Origin: Nipponacmea schrenckii
Taxonomy: Eukaryota > Mollusca > Gastropoda > Lottiidae
Length of the DNA: 64,000 bases
Assembly: GCA_030562195.1 (NCBI GenBank)
Contig: JAUJPP010000007.1
Span: 4,712,001-4,776,000, forward strand
Reading direction: 5' to 3'
Shown here: positions 11,271-24,500 of the stretch, one piece after another
Layout: the number at the start of each line of letters is the position of its first letter
Position numbering within the stretch: position 1 is the stretch's first letter
Program-made: the position numbers and the translations under genes
The notes under the pieces: generated by a model
Databases searched by the model: none
The model's input: only the letters and a program-made list of their open reading frames with translations
What the model was told of the DNA's origin: nothing

Positions 11271-14200
11271 ATAGAAAAGTGCAGAAGTGCTACAAAATAA
11301 ATCTCAAGTCCCTCCTAATTGGTTGTCATTTAAGCAAATATTTTTACACCAAAAGATTAGTTTTCATTTATCAGAAATATTATGAATTTGGTATCTGATC
11401 ATAATCAACATTTCATTTCTTGGCAGAACTAAGTCATGATTCCTAGATCCATTATCTGAATTATCTTAATTCTTGTCTTAACATTGATATCTTAAAATAT
11501 CTAAAACAACAGATAAATATTGCTAAAGACTTATCACCTACTTAAATAACAAAAAAATAACTTTTAGACTTGGTCTTGTCAACATCCTTAAAGTCTGCAG
11601 TAATCAGGGTTATAACAGATATATAATATGTTGTAAGAATGATAATACATAATCTAAAAGGGTGTTGACAGTACTGTCAAGACTGTATCAATATCTAAGT
11701 ATATGTAGATTTTAATGTGATAATGCTCTGTTTGTTATGCTTCCCTACTTCATTAGAATATTTAGACAAGATAAGAACCTATATTAACAAGTTGATGATG
11801 AAATTTGAGATTGGAACATATTTAAATGTTACATAGTAGTAAGTAATTTATATGTCTCAAGATGATCTTTCAGACCATGCAATTGACTCAACAAATGCCA
11901 ATTATTTATTGATTTGAAAAAAAAAGTGGTTGCCCACAGAAATCACCAGTACCATACATCAGAATGCTTTGTGATGGTAAAATTTGCTTTCAAATCAAAT
12001 TGTCAAAGCTGAAAGTTGTATCCATGTAGATAGAAAATAAAGTTCAGAGAGGAATATTAATATAAATAATCATCAAAATATAATTTGAAATGAAATACAT
12101 GTATATACATACATTTACCACAACATTATTTCTATTATTCAAAATCTTGAATTTCATCTTGTATAATATTTCTGAGGAAAAGCCCTCCCAAGATGGTTTA
12201 ACTAACCTACAGGTTGCAAGTTTCTCATTAATTTAATGATGAACTTGTGTGTTTTGGTAGTTAATTTAGTAGTTGTGAGGTCTAAAATAGTCCAGCTAGT
12301 ATTACATATAGTCAATAGGTACCAATGTTATTCTTGGTATACAATCCTTAACTCTTACTAACTCTTGTAATAATATAACCAATCTCATTGGAATTATCAT
12401 ATCATATAACATGATGTAATATCATATAACTTATTCATTTAAATTTCATTCAAATTTCTAACATATAATTAGCCTGAGAAAGTTGGGGAAGTCAAATTTA
12501 GCAGAAGTGAAAAGTGTCAGTTCTTCACATTAGAGGTTTTGATAATAAAGAGATCATGTCTGTTTTGTAATTTGGGGGCAGAACTGTAAAAATATTTGTG
12601 TCTGGTAAAAAGAAAGGTTAGAAATCACCCTACATATCTCTTTTAACCCTCTCTAACCAAGCATCACAATCAATTGAAAGTTTTTAAAGCCAGGGGTATT
12701 TAGTGTTGACTGTATGTCAGAGTTTGGACCGACTCTCTTGCTTTCACCTACAGTTCAATTGTTTTCTGCATCAATGACTCGTAATTTATTTGCCTTTTTT
12801 CGCTCTACTTTCTACAACTATGTGATCAACTGTGGGAAAGAGATTGTCATTTAGAAAATATCCTTGAGATGAAGAATGAGTTTTTTGTGTAAATAAATTA
12901 CAGCCATTATGATTTGCTTGTCCTATTTATTTTTCTATCTGACCTAATTATGTCAGGTATAATCTAAGCATCTGAATTACAATTGTATTTTGCATGTCAT
13001 TTTGAAATATAAATTGGTGACTTGAAATAAAAGAACATTGTTGAAACTGTTCCTAACAGAGTTCCATTTAAATATACTTAACAAACAATATTAGTTATGA
13101 TGGAGCAATGTCCAATCCAAAACATTCTTTATAGTGGATCTGATGTCTGGGTTTGGTTATTATAATTCATTCAAAAAATGCAAATATCTTTACAAAGCCC
13201 AAAGCCTCAAAGTAATTTGAAGATTTTTATGTTGATCTGCATTCACTCCTGATATAATAGGCCTACAGTAAAATATGAAAAAAAAAACTTTTTACATTAA
13301 GAAGGACCCTGGAAAGATATAATGAAGTTTAATATTCCTGTCTATAAGAAAACTATATTCCTAATGAAATATCAAGTTATTTTCATTCAGCAAACACTGT
13401 TTACCATCAGTAGTAAGTTAAATAATTAAACAACCAGGGTCAAGGTTCTGATTGGACACCTTCATTCCCATAATGTATAGTCTTAATCTCAGTAATCTTT
13501 AATCTCCTAACAAATCATGATAATCCCCCTGGATAACAATTCATGGATCATTAAACTTAATATGGTATGGTAAGATAATCAAATTGGTCAACAAATATCT
13601 CTCTATTCTGAACATCAAATAGGTTTGATTTTCATGAAAAAAGGGTTATCAGAAAAATTTTCAATAGACTTAAAATTCAGTTTCATCAATTTAATAATTC
13701 ACAGTAGAATGTATAAGATGTATAGCATTATCATTTTCTGAAGATTTTATTAGACATTAGAAAAGCGTTCTACAGTAAGAGTTGAGACTAACTTACAGAC
13801 CAACAAACTTAAGGGATGACTCTGAAATTTTATAAATAAAATTTCATTTAAAGTTAATGAGGGGAATAGTTTTCAGAATGTGGAATAAGTGCAGTAGCTC
13901 TCAATAAAGCATCATTAAGAGCTGATCATTGCCAAATTATTCACAGTTCAAAGGTGACCTTGTCAAAAATTAACATGAAAAAGGTGAGAAAACAAATTAG
14001 TCCTAAGCAGATTCCTTTTATTATACATGATGGAAGTGAAGAAAAACATAGATTTGCATACATTTGAAGTAGGTTGTTAAAAATTGAAAAGGATTCAGCG
14101 GAAGGAGAGAAGCTATTCATCAGGGATCAGCTTTTTGATGGACAAAGCAACCTTTAAACTTATGGGACAAGAAATGATATAAGGTGTATTTCAATCTAAT

Positions 14201-17200
14201 TAACATAACCCCTGTTACATCATACCCACTACAACTAACTACAAAAAACTTAAACTAAAGAAAGGGTTTTAAAAATATAGATAATGATGTCTACACCCAA
14301 CAATGTACTCTGGAAACCTTAATAAGGGTTTGTAGGTGCCAAGATTTAGGAGGACAATAGTCATTGAGTCTTTGTTTCTTACAGGTTGTAAAATAAAGGT
14401 AGACATCTATGTTGAAATCTTCACCCTTCTAAACTGTAAGTTAATGGCAAGTCAGTAAAGATTGAAAATCTACTTAGTTACATAATATTAAATCACGTTG
14501 ATAGCATTTTACACTATTCACAGCTCTGATTAATTCTACAGAATGATAGGTGTCTGAGTTTAAAGAGGGATTTTGGTTATATATTGCTCATTTTACTTGT
14601 AAAACTTGTTTCCTCTGCCTGTTATATACTAAGATTCCATTTATTCATTACATAAGTTATATACATGTTACATCATCACTGTAAAAGATAGGGGATTTGA
14701 TATATGATGAAAAATGTTCTTCAAGGTTTCCCTTTTTCTGATGAATACATGATTTTGGTATGTTACCAAAGAAAAAACAATATAACATTTAATTCTGTTT
14801 CAGAGAGTCAAAATATCTATTTTAAATTTTCCAGGAAAAAGCACAACACTTACAAAATTCTGAAGTACGCATTCAGTGGCTTCTGCAATGTATCCACAGG
14901 TTTTTAAGAATTCCCGGCACAGTCTGAGGTAAAGATTTTATCAGATTTTAATTATTTTGTGAAGGAATTAAGATGATAAGTGTCTATTGAACACTATGAC
15001 ATCAAAGGTGGCTAATGTTGTACTAATGAAAGTTTTTAATTGCTTACTAGTAAACTATAATACTAGTAAAAGTAAAGTAGAGATAGGTTATATTCCCTGT
15101 AGGTCCTTAACACTTGTGTTTAGGGACTATATATCTACCATATAACATATCATTATAGCCAAATTTACAACATAGCAAAATAAAGCTTTTTATATAGTTC
15201 ACATTGCACTGATATTTTAGCACACATTCAAAGGCCAAATTTCCCCTGGGTTTATTATTACAAGTCTATAGTCTGCAGTTTATCGAAGCTCATATAAATT
15301 ACTTTACAACAGCCAAATCAATGTAATATTAACAATCAAATCTGCTTTCAGCTCTGCTAATAGAAACAATCTTCATAATCTACTCAGAATTAGCATTTTG
15401 CGAAAGCTATGAATATTTTTCTGAAATTTGGACCAACCTGTTACAACTAAATAGATGGAGATGACATAACAAGATTCAAGGCATGACATGAAACGAAAAT
15501 ATATCTTCTGCTCACTCCATGAGAAACACCATAAACTGAGGACATAACTTACATAGCAGACATTTAGCACCAAACTTAATTTCTTCATCTTGAAATGTGT
15601 TTGCTGTGTCTTATATGTTAAAGCAGAACTGCAGCAAAAATAGATAGATAGAATGCGGCATACAAAAAGAGTAACCAAGAGAATGCATTAAATATAGATG
15701 CAGATTTTAGCAATAATAAAAGGAAGTTTATTTATTATTATCATTATTTAATCTTGAAATAAAGAATAACATGCAAAGATAAAGCATGTGCAACAGTTGA
15801 TTTGTTGGTAGATGACAAGTTGCTTCCAGCAGACGCTGACACCGCAAACTACTATTACAGAAAAGCTGAACAGGATTAATGCCAAGGAAAGAAACTATTT
15901 GGGTTGTTTAAAACACCCTATAAGAACATGTGATGGCCAAATTATGGAAATTAACAGACATTCATTTGACCAATGAGACGTTGCATATAAACATCAAACT
16001 GAAAGCAGGTGAATTTTTGACCGCCATCTTGTTTTTGATTGACATTCATCAGTAATCAATTACTTCTCACATTTCATTGGTCCCCACTACCTGTCAATTA
16101 TATGACCTTAGGGGACATGCTTGTTATGTAAGCCCCTTTGAAGTTCTATCCACAGTATACACCATCTTATACTCCATTGGTTTAAATGTAACTTTAGCTA
16201 TATTTGAAGCAATACATAAGCATCTAAAAACTTAAAAGTTTTTAGTTCTGCAAAATTAAAAAAAACGATGAGAAATCTTCCATCTTCATTTCTTGACCAT
16301 GGACTTCAAACTTTCAAACTATGAAATGTGTTTGGTATTTTTCGCTTTTTCAGTTTCTTGATTGTCAGGAGTCAATGTCTTTTATTTACAAGTCAAAAGG
16401 GTACTCAATGACACCAATCAGGGAATATAATGAAATCTTAGATAATAACAAAAACTATAAATCTTGCCAAAACCAAATATATGGATGTTATAATGAATAC
16501 AATATTGGCTCATATATTCACCAGGTTATAAATCTATTATACACAATGTCTACTAGTCTGACACTCCCAACATGGGTCCAGGGGCAAAGTAAATACCCCT
16601 GGTTATTAAAAGATAGTAAAATCTAACTAAGCATTACAAGTAAGGAATTCTTATCTAGTAAATTATAAAAGAGTAGTGCAAAATTCATCAAATTCAGCCT
16701 CCCCTGCCCTCTCATGATATATCATGATGTAATACACTATAGCTCAAGTTTCAAAGAGATAGCCTAAAATGTGATATACAGCCCTTACATTAAACTCTTG
16801 TTAACCAATTTACACTGGGCCTCTGTTTCCAATTTGATGAAATTTTCAGGATAGGTGACATAACTGTGAGCATCTGATTAAAAGGAAGGGGGTCATTATT
16901 TCATGTTAAAATATGCATGAAAGTGTGAAAAACTTCCTGTGGTAATTAAAATGACATAATGACATCCTAAAGTCTCCATAATAATGTCTTTTATTAGCTA
17001 ATAACCTGCCATTTAAAAACCTTACTAAAGCCTAATTAGATTAACTTGTGAACAACTTTCTGGGGTTGAAACAAAGATTTTAACAAAAAAAAACAGCAAC
17101 AAATCCTGATTCAGATTAAACGAGCAGAAAAAATGGTTTCAAAGTTATAACAAATAACATTTTACCATTGTTTTAATAAAGTTTTCAAATAAAGTTACAT

Positions 17201-18162
17201 GTACCTACAAACTTCCTGTAAGTGGACATTTGAAATACACAACCATTTCAAAACTACACATTGGTATTTAAAGAGATTTATTTATGAATTATATACACCT
17301 TATGGAAACAATATCTCCATTTTATTCAATTTCTGAAAACTGTGTGAGAGGCTGATTGGGTTGGTTTGAGCATTACTTTAAAATGAATCAATTCTGGTTT
17401 CACACAGAAATATCTTCAGCTCCTGTTGATTCAAAATTTTTATTGAACCGGAATAACTAAAATTGGCATTTTTCCTTTACACAACAAATTTGAGAAATAT
17501 TGAAATTTTATGTATTGTAATTTAATCAATGTTAAACAAATGGACAACGAATCATACCCATGCTAAGTATTTTGATAGATTTCTTAATGGAACTTTATAT
17601 GAAAATAATTATTTTTGACTCATTGACTTTGTTTATGTTTTCTTTGTAAGGTATATTATAAACAAATAGTAGGAAAGGAAACAGTGGTTTCTAGTATTCA
17701 TGATGAGATCTCCATACTCTAGGCAGTGCCACACATTGAAATAGGGCAATCATTTCTGGGAGTATATTTCCTCAAATAAATTCCTAGGATTGGCTTATCT
17801 CTTTTAAGTTTTCACAAAAATTCCAAACCTGACCATTTCATTATGAAATTCAATGCAGAATTTATATGGTTATTTTTTCTTCAGAAATCAACATATCAAT
17901 AACACATTTAAGACTTTTGGTTACTCTAAGTCACATTGTAGTATTTCTGATCAAACATCTATCAAGATTTTGATGTGCATTTTATTCTATAACATCATGT
18001 CTGTTTTATGTATCTGAAAGTTTCTTGATGTCTTCATTACATCATTCTAGTTCACATACCATTATAAAATTAACAGATTTGTATCTAATTGCAGTATGTC
18101 TTCCACTATATTTAGTATCAAATTTTTGGACAGACAGACAACGATCATTTCAAGCTAATATT
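11271..18162. other. Long intergenic region with no recognised gene
   Basis: About 6.9 kb of AT-rich DNA. No conserved exon is recognised on either strand. Open frames of up to about 100 codons (for example 15373-15678 minus, 16321-16626 plus) have no splice context or domain features. One exon-like island at about 14835-14930 is reported separately as a low-confidence finding. Confidence 0.55.
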
Positions 18163-18443
18163 TTTTTAGCCTAAAAGTCCAGGGTTCAATTCCTGGCATA
18201 GGTTGTGATTACATATTCAACAATTTCCCCGTCAGTGAAGCAGGTCAGAGGGACTGCAATGGAAATAAGTGTCTAGTTGTTCTGTTGGGACAATAAACAG
18301 AGGTCCAATGTGCTAGGGGCTGTGCACATTAAAGATACTTCAACAGTTGGAAATCAAAAAATAGTAGACCAATGCTGCTTTCCTGCCAAATTTTCCCTCA
18401 TTGCACATTGCAATAACTGTCCATTCATTTCATTTTTCATTTT
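18163..18443 (+). mobile_element. SINE copy B (5'-truncated, tRNA-derived)
   Basis: GGGTTCAATTCCTGG at about 18182 is a tRNA B-box-like promoter element. Downstream, CTGTGCACATTAAAGATAC, ACAGTTGGAAATC and TTTCCCTCATTGCACATTG match in order and spacing the SINE copy at 37353-37683. Both end in an AT-rich tail of the form ATTT(C/T)ATTTTTCATTT. The A-box end is missing or degraded. It sits just beyond the URI1 polyadenylation signal. Confidence 0.7.
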
Positions 18444-18480
18444 CGCATGGTTTGAAAGCAATTAATCACTGTTATTATTC

Positions 18481-18486
18481 TTTATT
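18481..18486 (-). terminator. Polyadenylation signal of URI1
   Basis: Read on the minus strand this is AATAAA, 27 nt beyond the URI1 stop codon (18513-18515). Its position right after the last coding exon makes a very short 3' UTR likely. Confidence 0.6.
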
Positions 18487-18512
18487 GATTCTGATCACCT
18501 GATAGCACTCTT

Positions 18513-21500
18513 TCAACTCTCATTTTGCTTTTGTCTAGCAGCCCGGAATTTTGACATAGGTCTCTGAACACTTTGTGACTTATTCACTGGTTTTGGCATA
18601 CTAACTATTGGTTGTGTAGCAGATGTAGATGGCTTTTCTAATATAGCTCCAGAAAATGCCTGAAATAGATAAAAAAAAGTTGATGTTCTGACGGGCCTCT
18701 GTTAGAATAATAATCCTGATTTCTAAAACTGCTGTCATGATGAGGAATTTAAACTCATGTCCAAAAGAAACGATACCAATGTTAAAAATGAGATTGCAGA
18801 AAAACCTAACAACATAGAAAGTTCAATTTTCTATATTTTATTTTATAAATCATTTCTGTAAACGTGTGGAAAAATTCATTACAAACAAGCAGTAACAATG
18901 TCCAGGGCAGGTCTATTAAGACATGTGGGTCCAAAATGGAAATTTAAAAACAGAACAAGTGAAACGAACGGGTCGGTAGAAGGTCCAGAAACACAACAAA
19001 ACGTCTCATTAGTAACGGGTATGCCCTCCATTTGCCACCATGCATGCGACGACACGTCTCCGGACTGATGAAGTCAAACGTCTGATGATGTTGGGGGTGA
19101 TGCGCTGCCACTCATCCAGGAGGAATTGTTCGAGTTCATTGAGGTTAGCTGGAGGCCTGGGTCGTTGCCTGATTTTACGACCGAGGCAGTCCCACAGATT
19201 TTCAATGGGGTTCATATCCGGTGAACAGGCTGGCCATGGTAAGACTTGAATGTTGGCGTTATTGAGGAAATCTCGCTGTGTGCGGCCTCGCATTGTCGTG
19301 TTGGAAGATGATTCCTCGAGGCTGTTGCTGGATGAATGGTTGAACAACTGGTCCCAAAACTTCATCGCAATACCGCTGGGCATTCAAGCTTCCCCGAATA
19401 ATGATAAGCCTTGTTTTCACGTCACCGCAAATTCCGCCCCAGACCATTATTCCTCCACCGCCAAATGCCCGGACTTCTCCGATGCAATTTGGCGCAAAAC
19501 GTTCACCACGTCTTCGGTATACTCGTCGCCGGCCATCGTTGTTGTGAAGACAAAATCTGCTTTCGTCAGAAAACATGACTTGTTGCCAGTCTCGGCGTTG
19601 CCAACACCGCACGCGCCTGGCCCAGGCCAATCTGTTAACTCAATGTTGAGCACTCAGGTACACTCTGCGGCAGGGGCGACAGGCTCGGATACCATGTTCC
19701 CGAAGTCTTCGGTAGATGGTTTGTCTGTTAACCCTGCGTACAAGTCCCGTTGTTGCTGTCAACGTCGCAGTGACGAAGCGGTTGCGAAGGTGGATCAACC
19801 TGATGTGCCGGTCTTCAGCAGGCGTGGTCACTCGTGGTCGTCCGCTCCTTGGCCTGTCTTCTGTCTGACCTGTCTGACGCAACCGCTGCATTAATCTGGT
19901 AATGGTTATGCGCGCGCAGCCAAGCCTTCTTGCGACAGTGATGTTCGTTGCTCCCTCCTGGATCATTCCGACCGCTCTTTCTCTCTGGATAGCTGTCAGA
20001 CGTGGCATTTCTTTTGTGGTTTTTTTGTTGCAGTGATCCCAACGTGTCGAGTCAACACTTTTATACGATGAATCTGCACGTGCATTTCGTGTCAAACAAC
20101 AAAACATCATTTTCACAACAAATGCGTTTCTTTCGCGTTCGAACGAAAGTTTCTGGATTTGTTTATTGGACATGGTTGATTTTTTATCATGGGAATCGTA
20201 TACGCAAGGTTTCATCCATAAGGAAACGCTAAAATTTAAATGTTATTAAAATCAGTTGGTATCGTTTCTTTTGGACATGAGTTTATATTAAGTATATATC
20301 AGCATCATAATATCATAGCAAAGTGCATCTTTTATAAAATGAGATTAGGTCACTTCATAAATTAACATAGCATTGATGAATTTCACTATCCTTGCCATGA
20401 TGAAGTTCTATTAACCATTCTGTTCATGTAATTTGGGCACTGTGAGATTACAGATGAAGATGAAACTAACTTACTGTATCAGACATCTTCTTGATGGTAC
20501 TTTTACTTCTACTCTCCTCTATTTCTGCTTCTCTAGCTTTACGAACTGCCTGTTTCTTACATGAAGATTTTTTCAATATAGATTTAGGTTGAGTTAAGTG
20601 ACCAAAATGTTTATAGATATCAGCAGGACTAACAATATCTGGTGGTCTATCAACAGACCCTTCTTTAGACTTTTCCTCTATGTCATTGGATGAACTCGAA
20701 TTCTGAAAATAGCAAAGGAAATCAAATTGGTGGCCTCTTTTCTTATAATTGAAATAAAGAAGGCTGGCAATGCTAGGTTAAATGACAACCATGATAATTT
20801 CAACTGTTACAGGATCATTTAAGCAAATGAAGTTTGTGGTTTGCTGTGATTGTCCATGTAGAACTAACATGGGAAACAGAATAAGACATTTTGGACACAT
20901 GGCTTGATATGACTGATTGTTAAGAAGTAAGCAATAAGTCAACTGAATGCCAGAATGTGCCACTTAACATTGAGTTCATTGAGATAAATATCTTATCCAA
21001 AATATTATTTTTGAGGAATAAATGTTTGTTTTATGATCTTTTCATCTTGAAAATAAAGGAAAGATTTCCAATACCTCATTATCTAGAGATTGAGAACTAT
21101 GACTAAAGGTTATTCTTTTGACATGTCTGGGCTCTGAATCAGTTTGATTTGAAGTACTGGTATCATCAGAGCTGTCTTCATCATAACTATCATCAGTATT
21201 GTCATCAGAGTCTTTGTCTTCCCACTGTATATGTTTAGAAGGTGGAAGTGTATTGTTCTGGTTTATCTTTTGGAGAGGAGTATCTACTGCCTTCTCTGAT
21301 GATTTGTCAATAGACTTTTCATGTGATTTTGATGAAGGTTTTGTTGTTTGGCTGGGAAAGACATCTTTAAAATCTGGCTGTGAGTGGACAAATGCTTGTT
21401 CAGGCTTTAATCTAGAGGATAAATGTAATATTCAAACAAAAACTTGAACAAGTTAAGAACTATGTGCAATATTTAAATTATAAAGTTAGATTGCCATATC

Positions 21501-24500
21501 ATTATATCCATGAACTGCATTTAGTGATATATAGTCATCTTAAACATTTTACCCATATACAGTCTTTTCATGAGCTCTTTCAATATATTAAGCAGAACAA
21601 AGTTTTATGAAAACTGAATGTCATCATGAGACGAGAGCACAATGAAATTTTGCAAGACTTTTCAAAGATTGTTTATATTTACCTTTTTAATTCTTGTCTA
21701 CTGTTTTCTATTTGTTCTAATTCATCTAATCTTTCCCATAACTCATCTCTTGTTAGTTCAGATTTCAGTTCACTTTTAGATTCACTTGGTTTTCTTTCTT
21801 GTTGCAATTTTCTTCTGTAAGCTTGAACACTCTTCTTGTGTTTTTCTACAAAGAGCACAATTCTTATGAAGAGGACCAGATACAGATCAAAGCAATAGAA
21901 TAAAATGAGTGTTATTCAGAACTGCAATACGCGTGATTAACAAAGCAAATGTCTCCTTGAACTAAAAAATCCAGTATTAATTAAAAGAGCAGCAGGCAGA
22001 CTGGATCATGTCAGGTATATACTGTATATGTATAAAATAGACTATGAAGCTTCATTGCTACAATGAGTTCTTGAGTTCCTTCTATTAAGAACATTTATTC
22101 ACTACCTTTCCATTTCTTATCTTCATCTGAATCATAATCTTCCACTATTTCTTTTACTCCATTTTTTTCCTAAAAAATAAATGAATCTAAAGAAGAACTG
22201 ACTACTTTGAAATCAAACTAGAGTTTCACATTGCCAAAAATATTCAGGAAACATTGCTCTTTGAAAGAGTTCACTAAAAGGGTTCATGCATTTGATAAGC
22301 ATTAGTAGTTATATTCTATTTACCTCTGCTAAGTGTTGAAATTCAGAAGTTATATCAACTCTAGGTTGTAGAAGTTTTTTCTGTTCATTCAAGTCTTTGA
22401 TAGATTTTTCTATACCTACAAGGAAGACCAGAACAAAACATGTTCAGCTTCTTGTTACTAGGTGTTATATCTTACGAGTCACATTAAGATCAATATTTAT
22501 TCATTAATAATGTATGTAACTACAAGACATCTAGCATATCTAGTTAAAATGAACTTACTGTCTATTCTTCTTCCAGCTATTTCAGCAGCTTGTTTGGAAG
22601 ATCTTTCTACAAACCAATTATCTCCTAACAATACTAAAATCTCATTGGTGTGGACTATTTTACCAGGCATAAATGCACATGGTCCAAATGGTACCTGAAA
22701 AAGATTATATGGTGCATTGTGTAATTGAAAGGCTCAAATTCATGAAAGGGCTGTCTCCAGTAGAGAATAATAAATTGTAATGTAATGGAGACAAGGAAGG
22801 AAAAATAATTAAAGAAGAATTAACAAGCCTAAATCCATGTTTGTCATTATACTTTCAAACAATTTCAATAATACCAAATTTGAAATGTCTGTCTTAAAAT
22901 GATAGTAAGGTAAATCAACTTGAGAATGGAATTTTGTATTCAAATAGAAACCGAATGGTATGTCACTAAGCTGTTGACAATGGTGATCTATGTTAAACAG
23001 AAAATTACTAAATACTTATTGTAGTTTTGTTGATTAATATAATTAAAGGACTGGAGGCAGATGTTGAAATAGGGAGCAGAAGTATCACTTATCTCCCCTT
23101 AAATAAATATGGCTGACCAAACATGCCAAATAAAGCCTTAATCATCTCATTGTATAAATATATAAATATAGACTGTGACTATTACATCCTTACAATTATT
23201 TGACTTTTGCTTCTTAAAAAACATTATAAAGTGGTGACTTACATGTACTTGAACAAGTAAATAAAGCCGAACAATAGTTTTGGTGGACATGTTTTTAAGC
23301 CAAGTTTCATTGACAACATCTGCAAATTTTTTAAATAGATTCACTGAGTTTTTTAACTAATGTGATTTGGCAATTCATTACCATGGTACTTAATTTGGAC
23401 AAAAAGGTGTAAATTACAGAAATATACAAGCCTAGGGCTTTTAAACAGGCCTTAACAGGCTAGGAAAGGGATCATCAAAATCACAAGTGACTCTTCAATT
23501 AATAAAATATTGGTTAAAGAATTCAGAGTACGGTAATACAATAAAATCAATCTTGGTAAATCATGGGGTTAACAAAAACAAGATCTTAAATTAGCTTAGA
23601 ACTTATTTCTACTTTAACAAAAACATTATAACTAAGACAAATAGAAGGCAATATTCATCAGTATATTTAATTTGAACTACAGATAATGACATGAATCTAA
23701 ATTTGAACAATTTGGTATCAGTATAATTTCTAAAAAGCCAAACACTCAATATATTTCCATTGATATACTTTAGAATAGTCAAATAAATAGGCTGAGGATT
23801 CCACACATTACAATACCATGTATCAACTGAATAAATACAAGATCTGAAATTTGAAATTCAAATGACGAATCTATTGTCTGTAGATAGCTAAGCTCTGCCT
23901 AATAGCAGGTAAATCCAGCATGTTGTGAAAAAAACATTACCACTGTAAAAAAGTCAATAGAGTTACCAGACCATTCACACAAAGTGTCTCCAGAAGTTGT
24001 CAAAAATATTGAAAAATTTAAAAATGATGGAGGACTTATTGAACATGACACTAATGTAATCATTGAAATAGCAAACATGATAAGATTGTTATATCACCCA
24101 TCATAGTACCATGTATAGATACACAATTTTTGACACTTCTGAATTGTCTGAGCAGAATTGCTCCATGAATAAAATCGTGAACACTTGTCCCTAGTCTATG
24201 AATAACAAGTCCCAAGCAAATTGAAGGCAAATTTAGAAAGACAACTAAAATCTTGGAATCAACTTTTATCATTCTGTATTTCAAATGCACACACACCCCC
24301 TGCGCCTTATTTTTACTTTGATTGCACTATGACCTTGAATAATATTTTCAAACTAAACAATTCATTTATAGATTATAAAATAAAATAGCTCATGAATATC
24401 TTTTGTTGTCATGTTTTAGAATGTTTGGTCTTTTTCAACAAAAATGTTTTCAGAATCAAAGGACACAACCAAACAAATAGATAAGCTGCATTTGATGACT

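Noticed and set aside
15373..15678. 101-codon open frame on the minus strand with a hydrophobic, Cys-rich start
   Set aside because: The hydrophobicity follows from base composition; there is no plausible promoter, splice site or polyadenylation arrangement and no family resemblance.
16321..16626. 101-codon open frame on the plus strand
   Set aside because: No recognisable domain, signal or splice context; composition is like chance frames in AT-rich DNA.
19040..19894. Plus-strand open frames of 69 and 214 codons
   Set aside because: They are antisense shadows of the Tc1 transposase, whose conserved catalytic motifs are on the minus strand.
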